Source of the DNA: Paragonimus westermani
Lineage: Eukaryota; Platyhelminthes; Trematoda; Plagiorchiida; Troglotrematidae
DNA length: 64,000 nucleotides
Direction of reading: 5' to 3'
NCBI GenBank assembly: GCA_008508345.1
Contig: QNGE01001005.1
Location: 34,587-98,586, forward strand
Shown one piece after another: positions 25,401 through 34,174 of the stretch; the first letter of the stretch is position 1, and every line of letters begins with the position of its first letter. The notes under the pieces were generated by a model. The model searched no databases. It had not been told where the DNA came from and saw only the letters and a program-made list of their open reading frames with translations. A program made the translations under genes and the position numbers.

Positions 25401-28400
25401 CGACCAGGATTTGAACTCCAGCCATTCCAATAATGAGGCAACCGTGTTGATCACTGTTGATCATTGACCTCACACTAGGCACGACCGAATGATCAAATCT
25501 GGACGCTCAACCACTCTCGCTTGTGAGCAATGATCAGGTCGCCCGATCGTCTCGAGAGGAGACACAGTTACTGTCCTGCTAACTCCAATCGATAACCCCG
25601 TGATTAGTGTGGTGGATTGTCAGGTCGGAGGTGCGAGTTTCCGAACGCTCGGCCGAATACCTCAACGCGGGGGGAGGTACGTTCAAAAGCCTGCTGTGAT
25701 CGGATCAAGAACAACGTGCGCGACCGGATGAGTCATCGCTCGACTGGATCGGACCAACGGGCGAGGCAGGGCAGACGAAATACGACAGACGGCCAGATCG
25801 GAGGCGTGGTTTTTCCAACATTTAGAGGAACATCTCGACACGATGTTGGAATACGGTCAAGGCCAACATTGGGTGGATGGTGGACAGCACGAGCAGCCGG
25901 ACGAGCCATCGCGCAACGNNNNNNNNNNNNNNNNNNNNNNNNNNNNNNNNNNNNNNNNNNNNNNNNNNNNNNNNNNNNNNNNNNNNNNNNNNNNNNNNNN
26001 NNNNNNNNNNNNNNNNNNNNNNNNNNNNNNNNNNNNNNNNNNNNNNNNNNNNNNNNNNNNNNNNNNNNNNNNNNNNNNNNNNNNNNNNNNNNNNNNNNNN
26101 NNNNNNNNNNNNNNNNNNNNNNNNNNNNNNNNNNNNNNNNNNNNNNNNNNNNNNNNNNNNNNNNNNNNNNNNNNNNNNNNNNNNNNNNNNNNNNNNNNNN
26201 NNNNNNNNNNNNNNNNNNNNNNNNNNNNNNNNNNNNNNNNNNNNNNNNNNNNNNNNNNNNNNNNNNNNNNNNNNNNNNNNNNNNNNNNNNNNNNNNNNNN
26301 NNNNNNNNNNNNNNNNNNNNNNNNNNNNNNNNNNNNNNNNNNNNNNNNNNNAGACGATCGGGCAACCTGATTACTGATGAGTAGTCGGGGATTTGGTTTA
26401 TTTTCAAGTTGACCATCACTCACATTTGATCACAGCCTTCGCATTCAGTGGTTAACACGGTTGCCTCATGATTGGAATGGCCGGGGTTCAAATCCCGGCC
26501 ATGGCAAGGATATGCACTACTGACAAGCTCTAATGAGAGCGAAACTCGAATCTAGTGCATCTTTTCGAAAGAGGCTGGCTGGCTGGCTGGAAAGTCTATC
26601 TGAATGCGAATGTCAAATTTGAGTGATGGTCAACTTGAAGATAGAATAACTCTTGTTACTGGATAGGCCACCTCAACTGCATTACAAACTCGGCGGGTGA
26701 GAGTTTCACTGGTAACTTCACCTTTGTAGGATAGAGTGATAAAAACGTTTTTCTATCCACCGTCTGGACAGTTTCATGCTTTATTCTTGGTTGGATGTTT
26801 CTGTCCAGGAATCGCTGGGGATATCCATTTAGACTTAGCACATCTCGAACGTGCTGGAGTTCAACGGATAAGATGTTTGACTGTGATTTTACTGAAAGTC
26901 AACGTTTGGATTTATATCCAAGACATCTTGGAATAAATTTTCGTGGCAAGTGGTTCGCGAGATTAAGGTTCTGAATTGGTTAGCTCAATAGGTTTCTAAG
27001 TAGGCAAGGGCGTCAGGTGTATTGCTGGACGATTGGACTGGCAGCTTAATTGAAGTGTGTTTGGAGAAGTTAGAGTTGCAATATAAAAGTCACAGCCCGT
27101 CGACAGCATTGTGTTCATTCGTTGTATTGAAACGCTTAAACAAAATGATTGAAACACGTCACAGTGCTCTGCTGCGGACTGTCACCTTAAAAGCTGATTG
27201 TATACTTTTGTAGTAGGTATTTTTCTGTATTGCTGTATAGAATTTTCTCCCAGGATGGTACTCCAAACCAAACACAGATTCCTGTTCTTTAGTAAAGCTG
27301 TTTTATTTGTTGCAGAAAATAAGTAATATTGATTTGATGGCGAACATATTACTAAAAGTTGGGTGCTGGTATAGGTTTTTACGAAGTATGTATGGTTAGA
27401 TATATATATATGTATGTATATATATATACGGGCTTTGCGAGACGGTCGATTAAATACAGGAAGACAACTGCTGTCTCCCTCCATAGACGGTCAGATCATC
27501 TGAAGAGTACAAATAGAGCATTGTGGCTAGACTTTTGGGTGTGATACGTTGGTCTCACTTGATGTAGAGTCAGTGACTCCGTGGCTAAGATGAATCCACC
27601 AAAAAAGTGTGAGCTACACCTCAAATTCCCGCATTGATGAAAATATGAACTACTGACGAACTTCAACATAAACGAAACTTCGGCCTAGTGCACTTTTTCC
27701 GAAGTGGACAGCCAAATTGTTCATCCACCTTAAAAGGTTATAATCAACCGTGAATGGTGTTCAGTCTGTATTGCTGAAACTCCTTACCTACCGTTCAATG
27801 TAACACGAGTTTACTTAATCATATAAATTTATTTAGCCGAGAAGTTCCAATTGCTGGGTTGCTGTTTAAGCTTGACACTTCAATCCCTTTAAAGACAACG
27901 TTAACTTTCTTCACAAAAGAATGTCTTAGTTGGTTCAATACTGTCCACATTGTTGAGGATGGTAAAATCGACTGACATCTAACCGTGAACAGAACTCCCA
28001 GTATAACTTGAACCTATGAATGAACACGAACAAGCACAACAACGGTCTCTTCTCATTTTAACCGACTGCCGTGGTAAACGTTTGTTCGTTCGCTAGTTAC
28101 TATACAGAAACAAATTTGTTTTAGTATCTAGTTTTTTAAAGCTACTGGTGGCTTTTTATTTTATACCGTACAATTAATTGCTGTGTTAAAACTCACCTAT
28201 TAGGCCAAGCTAATCAGAGTAGTTATCAGTTCGATAGGAAGCGTTTACCATTTTTGTCTTTTTTTATCCGATTTTAGGTAAATTTCAAGTTCCTGAAATG
28301 GTCCGAACTGTTGGATCTGAATAATGGCATCTTGAAATCATCCATCGCCAATGACAGTTTCACCGAAATCATCTACTTACCGTACAACAGTTGTGCGCTG

Positions 28401-31400
28401 GATGAGGAGGAAGGTGTGTCTGAAATAGAGGGTTGGAAGGCAGAACAAGATGAAATCATTTTCAGAACTGGCCAAAAAGTTGTTGAAAGCCCACAAAAAT
28501 CAGAGGCCGAAAATATGGTTGTGTTTGATTCTGGTCCGAGACAGCTAATTTATTTGATTGATCAAGTTTTCGGTCCAGAACCAAAAGAATTTGTGAGCAA
28601 AGGGATGAAAACTCCGTGGCTTTTGAGACGTGCTCACCATCATTTGCGTTGTCGTTTTCAACCGGAACCCACCAACATACAGTTCACTCCGTGGGCAATA
28701 AATTCGTTGGGAAAAATGGTCGAACCTTTGCGAATACTCCGATTTACCACAGAGATCGATCAGACTTTCTTGGAGTTTCCCAAGGTGAACCGGAACATAC
28801 CATTTTCGATTATGGGAATACTTTATTCGGTTCTTTGTTGAATCCTAAGACCTCACGGTACACCCGGTAGAGGTAGAAGGAGAGAGAGGGCAAAGAGCCC
28901 GACAGATTCGAAAGTTAATCACCTCCAAATGTGTGCACACGTATAGTAAATTCTGATCTGCGTCAAAATTGGTTTTCGAATACAATGCATTCATCAGGTT
29001 TGCTTGTGGAGTATTCTACCCACTTAACTGTGCACGATTTCGAAATTTCTACACATACGGGTTTTTTTTTCAAGTTGACCATCACTCACATTTGATCGCA
29101 GTGTTCGCATTCAGATAGACTTTGCAGCCAGCCTCTTTCGAAAAGAAGCACTAGACTCGAGTTTCGCTCTCATTAGAGCTCGTCAGTAGTGCATATCCTT
29201 GCCACGGCCGGGATTTGAACTCCGGACATTCCAATCATGAGGCAACCGTGTTAACCACTGCGCCATTGACCTCACATTAGGCACGACCGAATCATCAAAT
29301 CTGAACGCTCAACCACTCTCGCTTGTGAGCAATGATCAGGTTGCCCGATCGTCTCGAGAGGAGACACAGTTACTGCCTGTTAACTCCAATCGATAACCCC
29401 GCGATTAGGACTTCCGAGACAGGTCGAGATCACAGAACTCATTAAACCTGCAAGGCGATCATTGCTCACAAGCGAGAGTGGTTGAGCGTTCAGATTTGAT
29501 GATTCGGTCGTGCCTAATGTGAGGTCAATGGCGCAGTGGTTAACACGGTTGCCTCATGATTGGAATGTCCGGAGTTCAAATCCCGGCCGTGGCAAGGATA
29601 TGCACTACTGACGAGCTCTAATGAGAGCGAAACTCGAGTCTAGTGCTTCTTTTCGAAAGAGGCTGGCTGGAAAGTCTATCTGAATGCGAACGCTGCGATC
29701 AAATGTGAGTGATGGTCAACTTGAAAATAAACCAAATCCCCGACTACTCATCAGTAATCTAAAATATCGCCTTGCAGGTTTAATGAGTTCTGTGATCTCG
29801 ACCTGTCTCGGAAGTCCTAATCGCGGGGTTATCGATTGGAGTTAACAGGCAGTAACTGTGTCTCCTCTCGAGACGATCGGGCAACCTGATCATTGCTCAC
29901 AAGCGAGAGTGGTTGAGCGTTCAGATTTGATGATTCGGTCGTGCCTAATGTGAGGTCAATGGCGCAGTGGTTAACACGGTTGCCTCATGATTGGAATGTC
30001 CGGAGTTCAAATCCCGGCCGTGGCAAGGATATGCACTACTGACGAGCTCTAATGAGAGCGAAACTCGAGTCTAGTGCTTCTTTTCGAAAGAGGCTGGCTG
30101 CAAAGTCTATCTGAATGCGAACACATCCGGGGTTACTTGTTTTAAGTAATCGATTGTTAAGACATTCCACAGGAATGTCACACAAATAACCTTACAATTT
30201 TTCTGATAAATAGTAAAAGACTTAAGTTGACATACCTTGGCCACCATTCCAAGACTGATACTACTTTGTGTATCTAAGTTTAACTCCCAGCCGGACCCTT
30301 TCAAAAAGAAACACCAGACCCGAGATTCAATCATGTTTGAACTCACCGATGCCATGATCGGGGTTAGTCTTTCGTTTAAATTTCTCATCGAATAACCTTA
30401 CTGAAATCACAGCCGGCTTTTAATGAACTCGGAGATTTCGACGCGACCCAGAATTCCTAATCGCGAGGCTATCAAATGAGGTTAACAAAACTGTGTCTTG
30501 TCCAACTGATCCAGGCGAAAGTGCCCGATTTGAGGCCAGTGGCGCATAGGTCAACGCGATTGCCTGATGAACATATGACTGGTTATACTCACGTCCATGA
30601 CGAGCTCTAACGTGAACTAAGCTCTAACCCAGTGCTTTTTTTAAAACAGACTTGTGGGGAAGTCTGTCTGAATGCGAAAATCCATTTGGTTATGGAAATT
30701 TTTGCAACAGTATGTAAATTTTGTGTTCCGTTATCTGGTTTTGTCAGTTCTGATAACAGAAAATTAATGTACCAGAAACATACTTTGGAGTTCTGTACGA
30801 AATCGACAGTTCACAGGTTGGCCAGAATATTCACCCAGTTTGTACACTACAGTCAGTCACTCATTTAATTGGCTTAATCTTCGTGCGTTATTTTCATTGT
30901 TCACCGATTACGGAGAACATTCCGTAAGCAGACAGTAGTCCACCCCATTCATGTAATGCTACAATATCGTATCATATGCTATGCGGAATTCACATTTGCA
31001 CAGGTATTAAGGATTATATTCAAACTGCTGGAAGACCTGGCTTATGGAGAAGAACGTTATTGCAAAAATTACGCATTGAACTTGGGCATGCGAATCCATT
31101 TTACCGGAAGTACCAAAACTGGTCGTCTCTTAGGTGTTGGCTTCGACCCAGCAGAAGAGAACGCAAATTCCACCAACAATGTACTGGTGCACATCACCTT
31201 CACGGGGATTACAACTCCGGGTCCAACCACACTTTGGACTCGTGCAGCCAACCATGTAACGAACGTGCTACTTAGATCCGTTCCTCGATGTATGCCTCAA
31301 TGGAAAACCGAATGGCATGGAATAGAGGTGGGTATTTCCGCTCATTTGTGCACAGTCCAGTTTGGTTTACAGCTCAGATCAGCTTATCCCTGACAAATTG

Positions 31401-32517
31401 TGAAACTGAAAGTTGCAAAAAACTTACGAAATAAACAAGTCGCCGAGATGAATTGTATTAATCAAAGTAAGAATCTAATTTTGGACCATGAAACCGGTCA
31501 AGAAGTACCTGATGCGATCAGCCAACGTCCTACTCGATGTTATATCTGGACACAGCGTCTAACCGGTGGTTTAATCATATTACAAGTTTACTTGTTGATT
31601 TCACCGAGAAGGAATAATCAGACCACAAGGGAGTGTTTGTTTGAATTTTCGGTATGACTGTAAACACATGTCTATGTAGTTGGTTTGGTAATGACATACC
31701 ATATCCTGTTGACGACCACTAACTAGTCTGTAACAACACGAGAAACGTTCAGCGATCCTAGCGTGCAGGTTGTCATGTTGTAGATCACTCTAGTACTGAA
31801 AATTTATTAATCAGGTACGGTCAGTGTGTAGTAATGTTGTGTAACGAAGTGAACAAATGTACGGGAGGAACGGTAGGCTGTGAAGAGTAGGAACTACCGT
31901 ATGATCATGTCGTAAGCCACACAGTAACAACTTGCAGACACAAGCTGGTTAAGAGTCAATTGCCGAATCAGATAGATCACAGGACGCAGATCGATCGGAT
32001 GTAGTCACACCCGAGGATGCGGGCACACTAGAATTCTACAAATGGTAAGTCATGCTATTATGCCCACCTCACGAACATGTGCACATGGTGTCTGTTTGCG
32101 CACAAATGCATAACACAACAACCATCATTCAGACCCGAGAGTTGTTAACTGAACAAACATTCTCACATGCCGTTTTTGTGACAGTTTTATTCTCCGTTTA
32201 CCTGCAATTGACTTAAACGTTGTCTCACAAGCCTGTTCTATCTATACACGTTCACGAAGTGTTTCATGTATAACTTCCTATATTTATATCTTTGGCTTTT
32301 TTAGGATATGAAAGCTAAATTTCAAGAAGCTCTGAAGACACAAGCTGAGCCACTGAAAAATTTGATTGCGATTGCTGATCGAGATGGTGTTTTCCTGAAT
32401 GAACTATTGGCTTCTATTCTCTTTTCCGAACCGTCATTCTATCAGAAATTGTACATTTCGCAGCGCAGAGATGCGGAATCGCGGATTACTCAGGACCAAA
32501 CGTGTTCTGGTTATTGA
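15835..32517 (+). CDS. FAD-linked lactone oxidase-like protein (gulonolactone/arabinonolactone oxidase family), 4 exons
   Basis: Joining 15835-16527, 28278-28784, 31004-31327 and 32305-32517 gives one 578-codon frame; every junction falls between codons and has GT/AG borders. Order of parts: residues ~45-230 form a PCMH-type FAD-binding fold (VLIDCGLL at 91-98, WGTVVGAI 153-160, AGGAHGG 171-177, GLLGIVYDVTLRYRP 212-226). Residues ~232-578 match the substrate cap and C-terminus of gulonolactone oxidases (EIIYLPYN, LRFTTEIDQTFLEFPK, MRIHFTG, MPQWKTEW 497-504, DGVFLNELL 535-543). Family members oxidise sugar lactones with O2, e.g. the last step of ascorbate synthesis; the substrate here is unknown. 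The usual GSGHS FAD-histidine motif reads GERTG (75-79), so FAD is probably not His-linked. The start is the first ATG after an in-frame TAA at 15805. Classical GULO is ~440 residues; this is longer. Fairly sure of family, not of substrate. Confidence 0.85.
16728..17460. mobile_element. palindromic SINE-like composite 1 (minus + plus)
   Basis: A minus copy (16728 to about 17035, starting ATTACTGATGAGTAGTCGGG) is joined head to head to a nearly complete plus copy (about 17036-17460, starting TTGCAGGTTTAATGAG and ending CCCCGACTACTCATTAAT). Each arm holds the tRNA-like core with the B box TTCAAATCCCGG or its complement. The arms could pair into a hairpin of about 300 bp. I did not find a clear target-site duplication here. 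It lies at the start of intron 1. Confidence 0.85.
17461..20158. other. intron 1 sequence without recognised feature
   Basis: No coding similarity or repeat relationship seen. CCAAT-type motifs occur at about 18610 and 18650, with nothing to show they are used. Confidence 0.4.
20159..20641. mobile_element. palindromic SINE-like composite 2 with 15-bp target-site duplication
   Basis: ATATCAGTGTTATTG occurs at 20159-20173 and again at 20627-20641, exactly at the outer ends. Between them a minus arm (to about 20447) meets a shorter plus arm (about 20448-20630) that begins inside the tRNA-like region at CCTCATGATTGGAATGG. The single duplication around both arms shows that the dimer inserted as one unit. 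It lies in intron 1. Confidence 0.85.
21290..21720. other. CpG-rich patch inside intron 1
   Basis: This stretch is visibly richer in CG dinucleotides than its surroundings (GGGGCGCTAAGGCGCGACC near 21374, TTTTAGCGCGCGTATAGAGC near 21414) and has a CCAATCAG box at 21392. It could be a promoter-like or mobile-element-derived control region, or just a compositional patch; nothing in the sequence decides. Confidence 0.3.
22405..22507 (+). repeat. compound microsatellite (CAA)n(CAT)n
   Basis: About 17 CAA units run straight into about 16 CAT units with one interruption (ATAATC near 22488). Open frames through it read poly-Gln/poly-His, poly-Asn/poly-Ile or poly-Met/poly-Leu and are artefacts of the repeat. 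It lies in intron 1 and is likely to be length-variable. Confidence 0.95.
25226..26651. mobile_element. SINE-like composite 3 with 12-bp target-site duplication, contains assembly gap
   Basis: GATAGAATAACT stands at 25226-25237 and 26640-26651. Inside are a long minus copy (25238 to about 25612, including the upstream part of the repeat up to GATAACCCCGTGATTAG), about 300 bp of unrelated CG-rich sequence, the N gap, a short plus piece ending at GGGCAACCTG, a minus 3' piece (26371-26446) and a plus copy (26447-26639). The plus copy has GGGGTTCAAATCCCGGCC as B-box arm and a triplicated GGCT. One duplication around all of this implies a single insertion, or nested insertions into one. Confidence 0.75.
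25919..26351. other. assembly gap (433 Ns)
   Basis: A run of Ns inside the inverted repeat composite. Palindromic sequence is a plausible reason for the assembly break. Any frame reported across it is meaningless. Confidence 1.
26652..27568. other. intron 1 sequence, no gene; TA-rich tract
   Basis: No gene recognised. A (TA)n/(TATG) simple repeat lies at 27399-27429. Confidence 0.45.
27569..27720 (+). repeat. degenerate SINE-like copy
   Basis: CTCAAATTCCCGCATTGATG (27622), then ATATGAACTACTGACGAACT and CCTAGTGCACTTTTTCCGAA, follow the order of the repeat (B box, ATATGCACTACTGACGAGCT, TCTAGTGCTTCTTTTCGAAA). It is strongly diverged, a single plus-orientation relic in intron 1. Confidence 0.55.
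28278..28784 (+). CDS. oxidase gene exon 2
   Basis: Residues 232-400, beginning VNFKFLKWSELLDL after acceptor ATTTTAG and ending TFLEFPK before donor AAG|GTGAAC. It aligns with the middle of gulonolactone oxidases (EIIYLPYNS in the place of the family's aromatic/Pro/hydrophobic strand, LRFTTEIDQ before the cap helices). A long acidic stretch (DEEEGVSEIEGWKAEQDE) may account for part of the extra length. The frame stays open to 28841, but the family match resumes in exon 3 only if this donor is used. Confidence 0.8.
29051..30131. mobile_element. tripartite SINE-like composite 4 (minus, plus, plus) with 11-bp target-site duplication
   Basis: ACACATACGGG (29051-29061) and ACACATCCGGG (30121-30131) flank the unit with one mismatch. 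Part 1 is a near-complete minus copy (about 29070-29456). Part 2 is a plus copy truncated at its head (about 29457-29757). Part 3 is a plus copy with full head (about 29763-30120) whose tail is cut just after TCTGAATGCGAAC. Parts 1 and 2 are almost perfect mirror images, and parts 2 and 3 are almost identical, so the insertion is recent or homogenised. It lies in intron 2. Confidence 0.88.
29522..29593 (+). repeat. tRNA-like core of the SINE-like family (reference example)
   Basis: A-box-like TGGCGCAGTGGTTAACACGG starts at 29529, a CAT triplet in CCTCATGATT sits at 29555-29557 where the anticodon would be, and a B-box-like GAGTTCAAATCCC is at 29572-29584 between CCGG and CCGG arms. This suggests descent from an initiator or elongator Met tRNA. 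The anticodon stem does not pair well, so it is not a working tRNA gene. Unusually for a SINE, about 180 bp of family sequence lies upstream of it rather than the tRNA forming the 5' end. Confidence 0.6.
30283..30690. repeat. old palindromic SINE-like composite (minus + plus)
   Basis: The minus relic CAGCCGGACCCTTTCAAAAA... at 30288-30350 is followed by a plus relic from about 30397. The plus relic contains AATTCCTAATCGCGAGGCTA (30450), GTTAACAAAACTGTGTCTTG (30480), the A-box-like GTGGCGCATAGGTCAACGCG (30539), GACGAGCTCTAACGTGAACT and GTCTGTCTGAATGCGAA (ends ~30679). Order and orientation equal those of the young composites, but identity is much lower. Confidence 0.65.
31004..31327 (+). CDS. 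oxidase gene exon 3
   Basis: Residues 401-508: VLRIIFKLLED after acceptor TTGCACAG, then NYALNLGMRIHFTGS, which matches the strand that in the family reads like vEiRFvg. It ends MPQWKTEWHGIE before donor GAG|GTGGGT. The last motif takes the place of the family's HWxK-type motif, with Gln where His is usual. Phase 0 at both ends. Confidence 0.82.
31328..32304 (+). other. intron 3 of the oxidase gene
   Basis: Starts GTGGGT and ends TTGGCTTTTTTAG. No repeat or other feature recognised. A short open frame at 31400-31657 has no motif. Confidence 0.75.
32305..32517 (+). CDS. oxidase gene exon 4 and stop
   Basis: Residues 509-578 and TGA at 32515-32517. It starts DMKAKFQEAL after acceptor TTTTTTAG. 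RDGVFLNELL aligns with the C-terminal DPxGmFlNxyL of lactone oxidases, after which the family normally ends; here about 35 further residues follow. No downstream AATAAA is close; ATTAAA at about 32877 is a possible but weak poly(A) signal. Confidence 0.8.
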   Translation, partial: DMKAKFQEALKTQAEPLKNLIAIADRDGVFLNELLASILFSEPSFYQKLYISQRRDAESRITQDQTCSGY

Positions 32518-33168
32518 CCAGAAAATTTTAGGTTCACATTTGCAAACTTCTGTATTGTTTGGCCTCGGAAAACCTGTTTGATTTATCATTCATTTTAAAG
32601 TTTTGTTTAGTGTACTCACTGTCTACTTCAGTAAATTCACTTTGGATTGTTGTGAATAGTTCGGTTGCTTCAGTTCACTGGTTTACGTAACGTTTGGGAT
32701 ACTTTTCAAGTCGCCCCTGTGGTTTTTATATCGACTCACGTTAGTCAGTCATTAACTGTAAAAGTTTCCTGTGACTACATTTTTTGTTAAATGTTAGACG
32801 TTACGAGCAAGTTGTGATGCGCCACATTTCAACCATCTCGCACGATCTTCCTCACGAGTGTTGGAATCATAATCACATTAAAAAAAGAACGGAGGTCACG
32901 TGGGATTTTCCACAGTTGTGTCAATCTGCGCTGCATCTGAACTGATTGGGCTAATCCTTTGTCCATTAAGTGGAAGTGAGACTGATGTAGGTAAGATGCG
33001 TTTGTGTCTGGTGTCGTTTATACATCCACGCGACACTGCAGACAAGGGTTTGCTATCATTGCGATTAGCACAAGCGTGTTTTGTGTATATGGTGGGATCC
33101 TCAGCACAGCCTCGCTCTGCGTGCGTAGGCAGACCGTTGTGAATCACTCGAGCTTGATCAAAACCTAC
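32518..33168. other. 3' flank of the oxidase gene and 5' part of an RTE-like element
   Basis: The first part is probably 3' UTR. Somewhere between about 32890 and 33160 the RTE-like element begins, but its 5' border is not visible. No other feature recognised. Confidence 0.4.
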
Positions 33169-34174
33169 TTTCTGAGGCCAAGACAACTGGTAAACATTGG
33201 CGCCTTCAATGACCGCACTCTCCGGCACATCGGCCAGCAAGCTGCTCTGACACGTACTGTCTCAAGTCTGGAGCTTGATGTGTGCTGTGTGTCGGAGACG
33301 CGAGTCTACGACTCTAGCACAGTTATCCATTTGAGCTCACCTCTAGATAGCTGTCGATCCAAGCGCTTCTGTCTCAGGGTTTCTGGTGACGCCGAAGCTG
33401 AATCTCACGGTCGAGCTGGAGTGGGAATCGCGCTGAGTTCCCGTGCAGAGCAATGTTTGCTCGATTGGATCCCAGTGAACAGTCGCTTGTGCGCTGTCAG
33501 ACTCAATACGTCGGTAAAAGTCTGTCGACGCAAATCAGAAAGGCGTTGTGTATTCATTATATCGGCGTACGCTCCGACGGACAGCTGTCCGGATGCTGCC
33601 AAGGATGCGTTCTATGACGCCCTCGTTGACCTTCTGAGGCAGTCTAAACACTCAGACATCATCATACTAGCGGGCGATTTTAATGCTCAGCTTGGTCGTC
33701 TTTCTTCGGATGAGAAGCGGCTAGGAGGTATGTTTGGTGTCCGGGCACAACGAACTGACAATGGCGAAAGACTACTACAGCTGTGCGCATCCCACGGTCT
33801 ATATATTTCGAGCACTGCATTCCAACACAGGAAGAAGCACTGTGTTACTTGGAGACCTCCGTTTGCTTCTCAGCCGTGGACACAGTTGGATCATATAGCA
33901 GTTAGTTACAGGTAGCGCCACTCTGTTAAGGACTGTCGTGCCTTTTGAAGCAGCCACCTGGACTCGGACCATGGCGTTGTGCGTGCCCGTTTCGTTTTGT
34001 CATTTGCCCAGAGGACCTACGCTCGTAAATGCAAGGTGTTTAACTGACATTCGAGCGATGAGGATGTAAAGAACGCTTACCAAAAGGCGTTGGTGAAGGA
34101 TTTGCCCATTTCGAGTCAGGTGAAGGATCCTAATGAACACTGAGAACAAATCGCCGGAGCTATGAAGGTGTGCT
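33169..34174 (+). pseudogene. APE-type endonuclease domain (copy C)
   Basis: The frame open to 33912 carries the endonuclease motifs in order: VNIGAFNDRTLRHIGQQ, DVCCVSETRV (catalytic Glu), FIISAYAPTD, IILAGDFNAQLG and WTQLDHIAVSYR. Past the TAG at 33913 the same frame continues with HSVKDCRAF, SSHLDSDHGVVRARF (the final SDH motif), and is interrupted by TGA at 33946, 34045 and 34141. Several of these stops sit where the family has Trp, e.g. the residue before RHSV and the one before SSHLDSDH. The domain nicks target DNA to prime reverse transcription. Confidence 0.87.

Larger units (their letters stand above)
16528..28277 (+). other. intron 1 of the oxidase gene (about 11.75 kb)
   Basis: Bounded by GTAAGC and TTTTTATCCGATTTTAG. 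It holds three palindromic SINE-like composites, a degenerate single copy, a CAA/CAT microsatellite, a CpG-rich patch and the 433-base assembly gap. The protein alignment runs from RYRPISLTK straight into VNFKFLKWSELLDL, so no exon seems to be missing inside it. Confidence 0.8.
28785..31003 (+). other. intron 2 of the oxidase gene
   Basis: Starts GTGAAC, ends TTTGCACAG. Contains the tripartite palindromic composite at 29051-30131 and an older one at 30283-30690; no other feature seen. Confidence 0.75.

Noticed and set aside
25617..26423. Several frames of 166-255 codons on both strands
   Set aside because: Most of their length is the run of 433 Ns; they are not real reading frames.
28616..28870. 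Second frame overlapping oxidase exon 2
   Set aside because: It is the +1 shadow of the exon; the main frame gives continuous family similarity and phase-0 joins.
29070..30120. CRISPR-like alternation of similar repeats
   Set aside because: The repeats are long, inverted and tRNA-derived with a target-site duplication in a eukaryotic intron; there are no short regular repeats with unique spacers.
30956..31003. Upstream extension of the exon 3 open frame
   Set aside because: The family match starts at the codon right after the CAG acceptor, so the upstream 16 codons are intron read-through.
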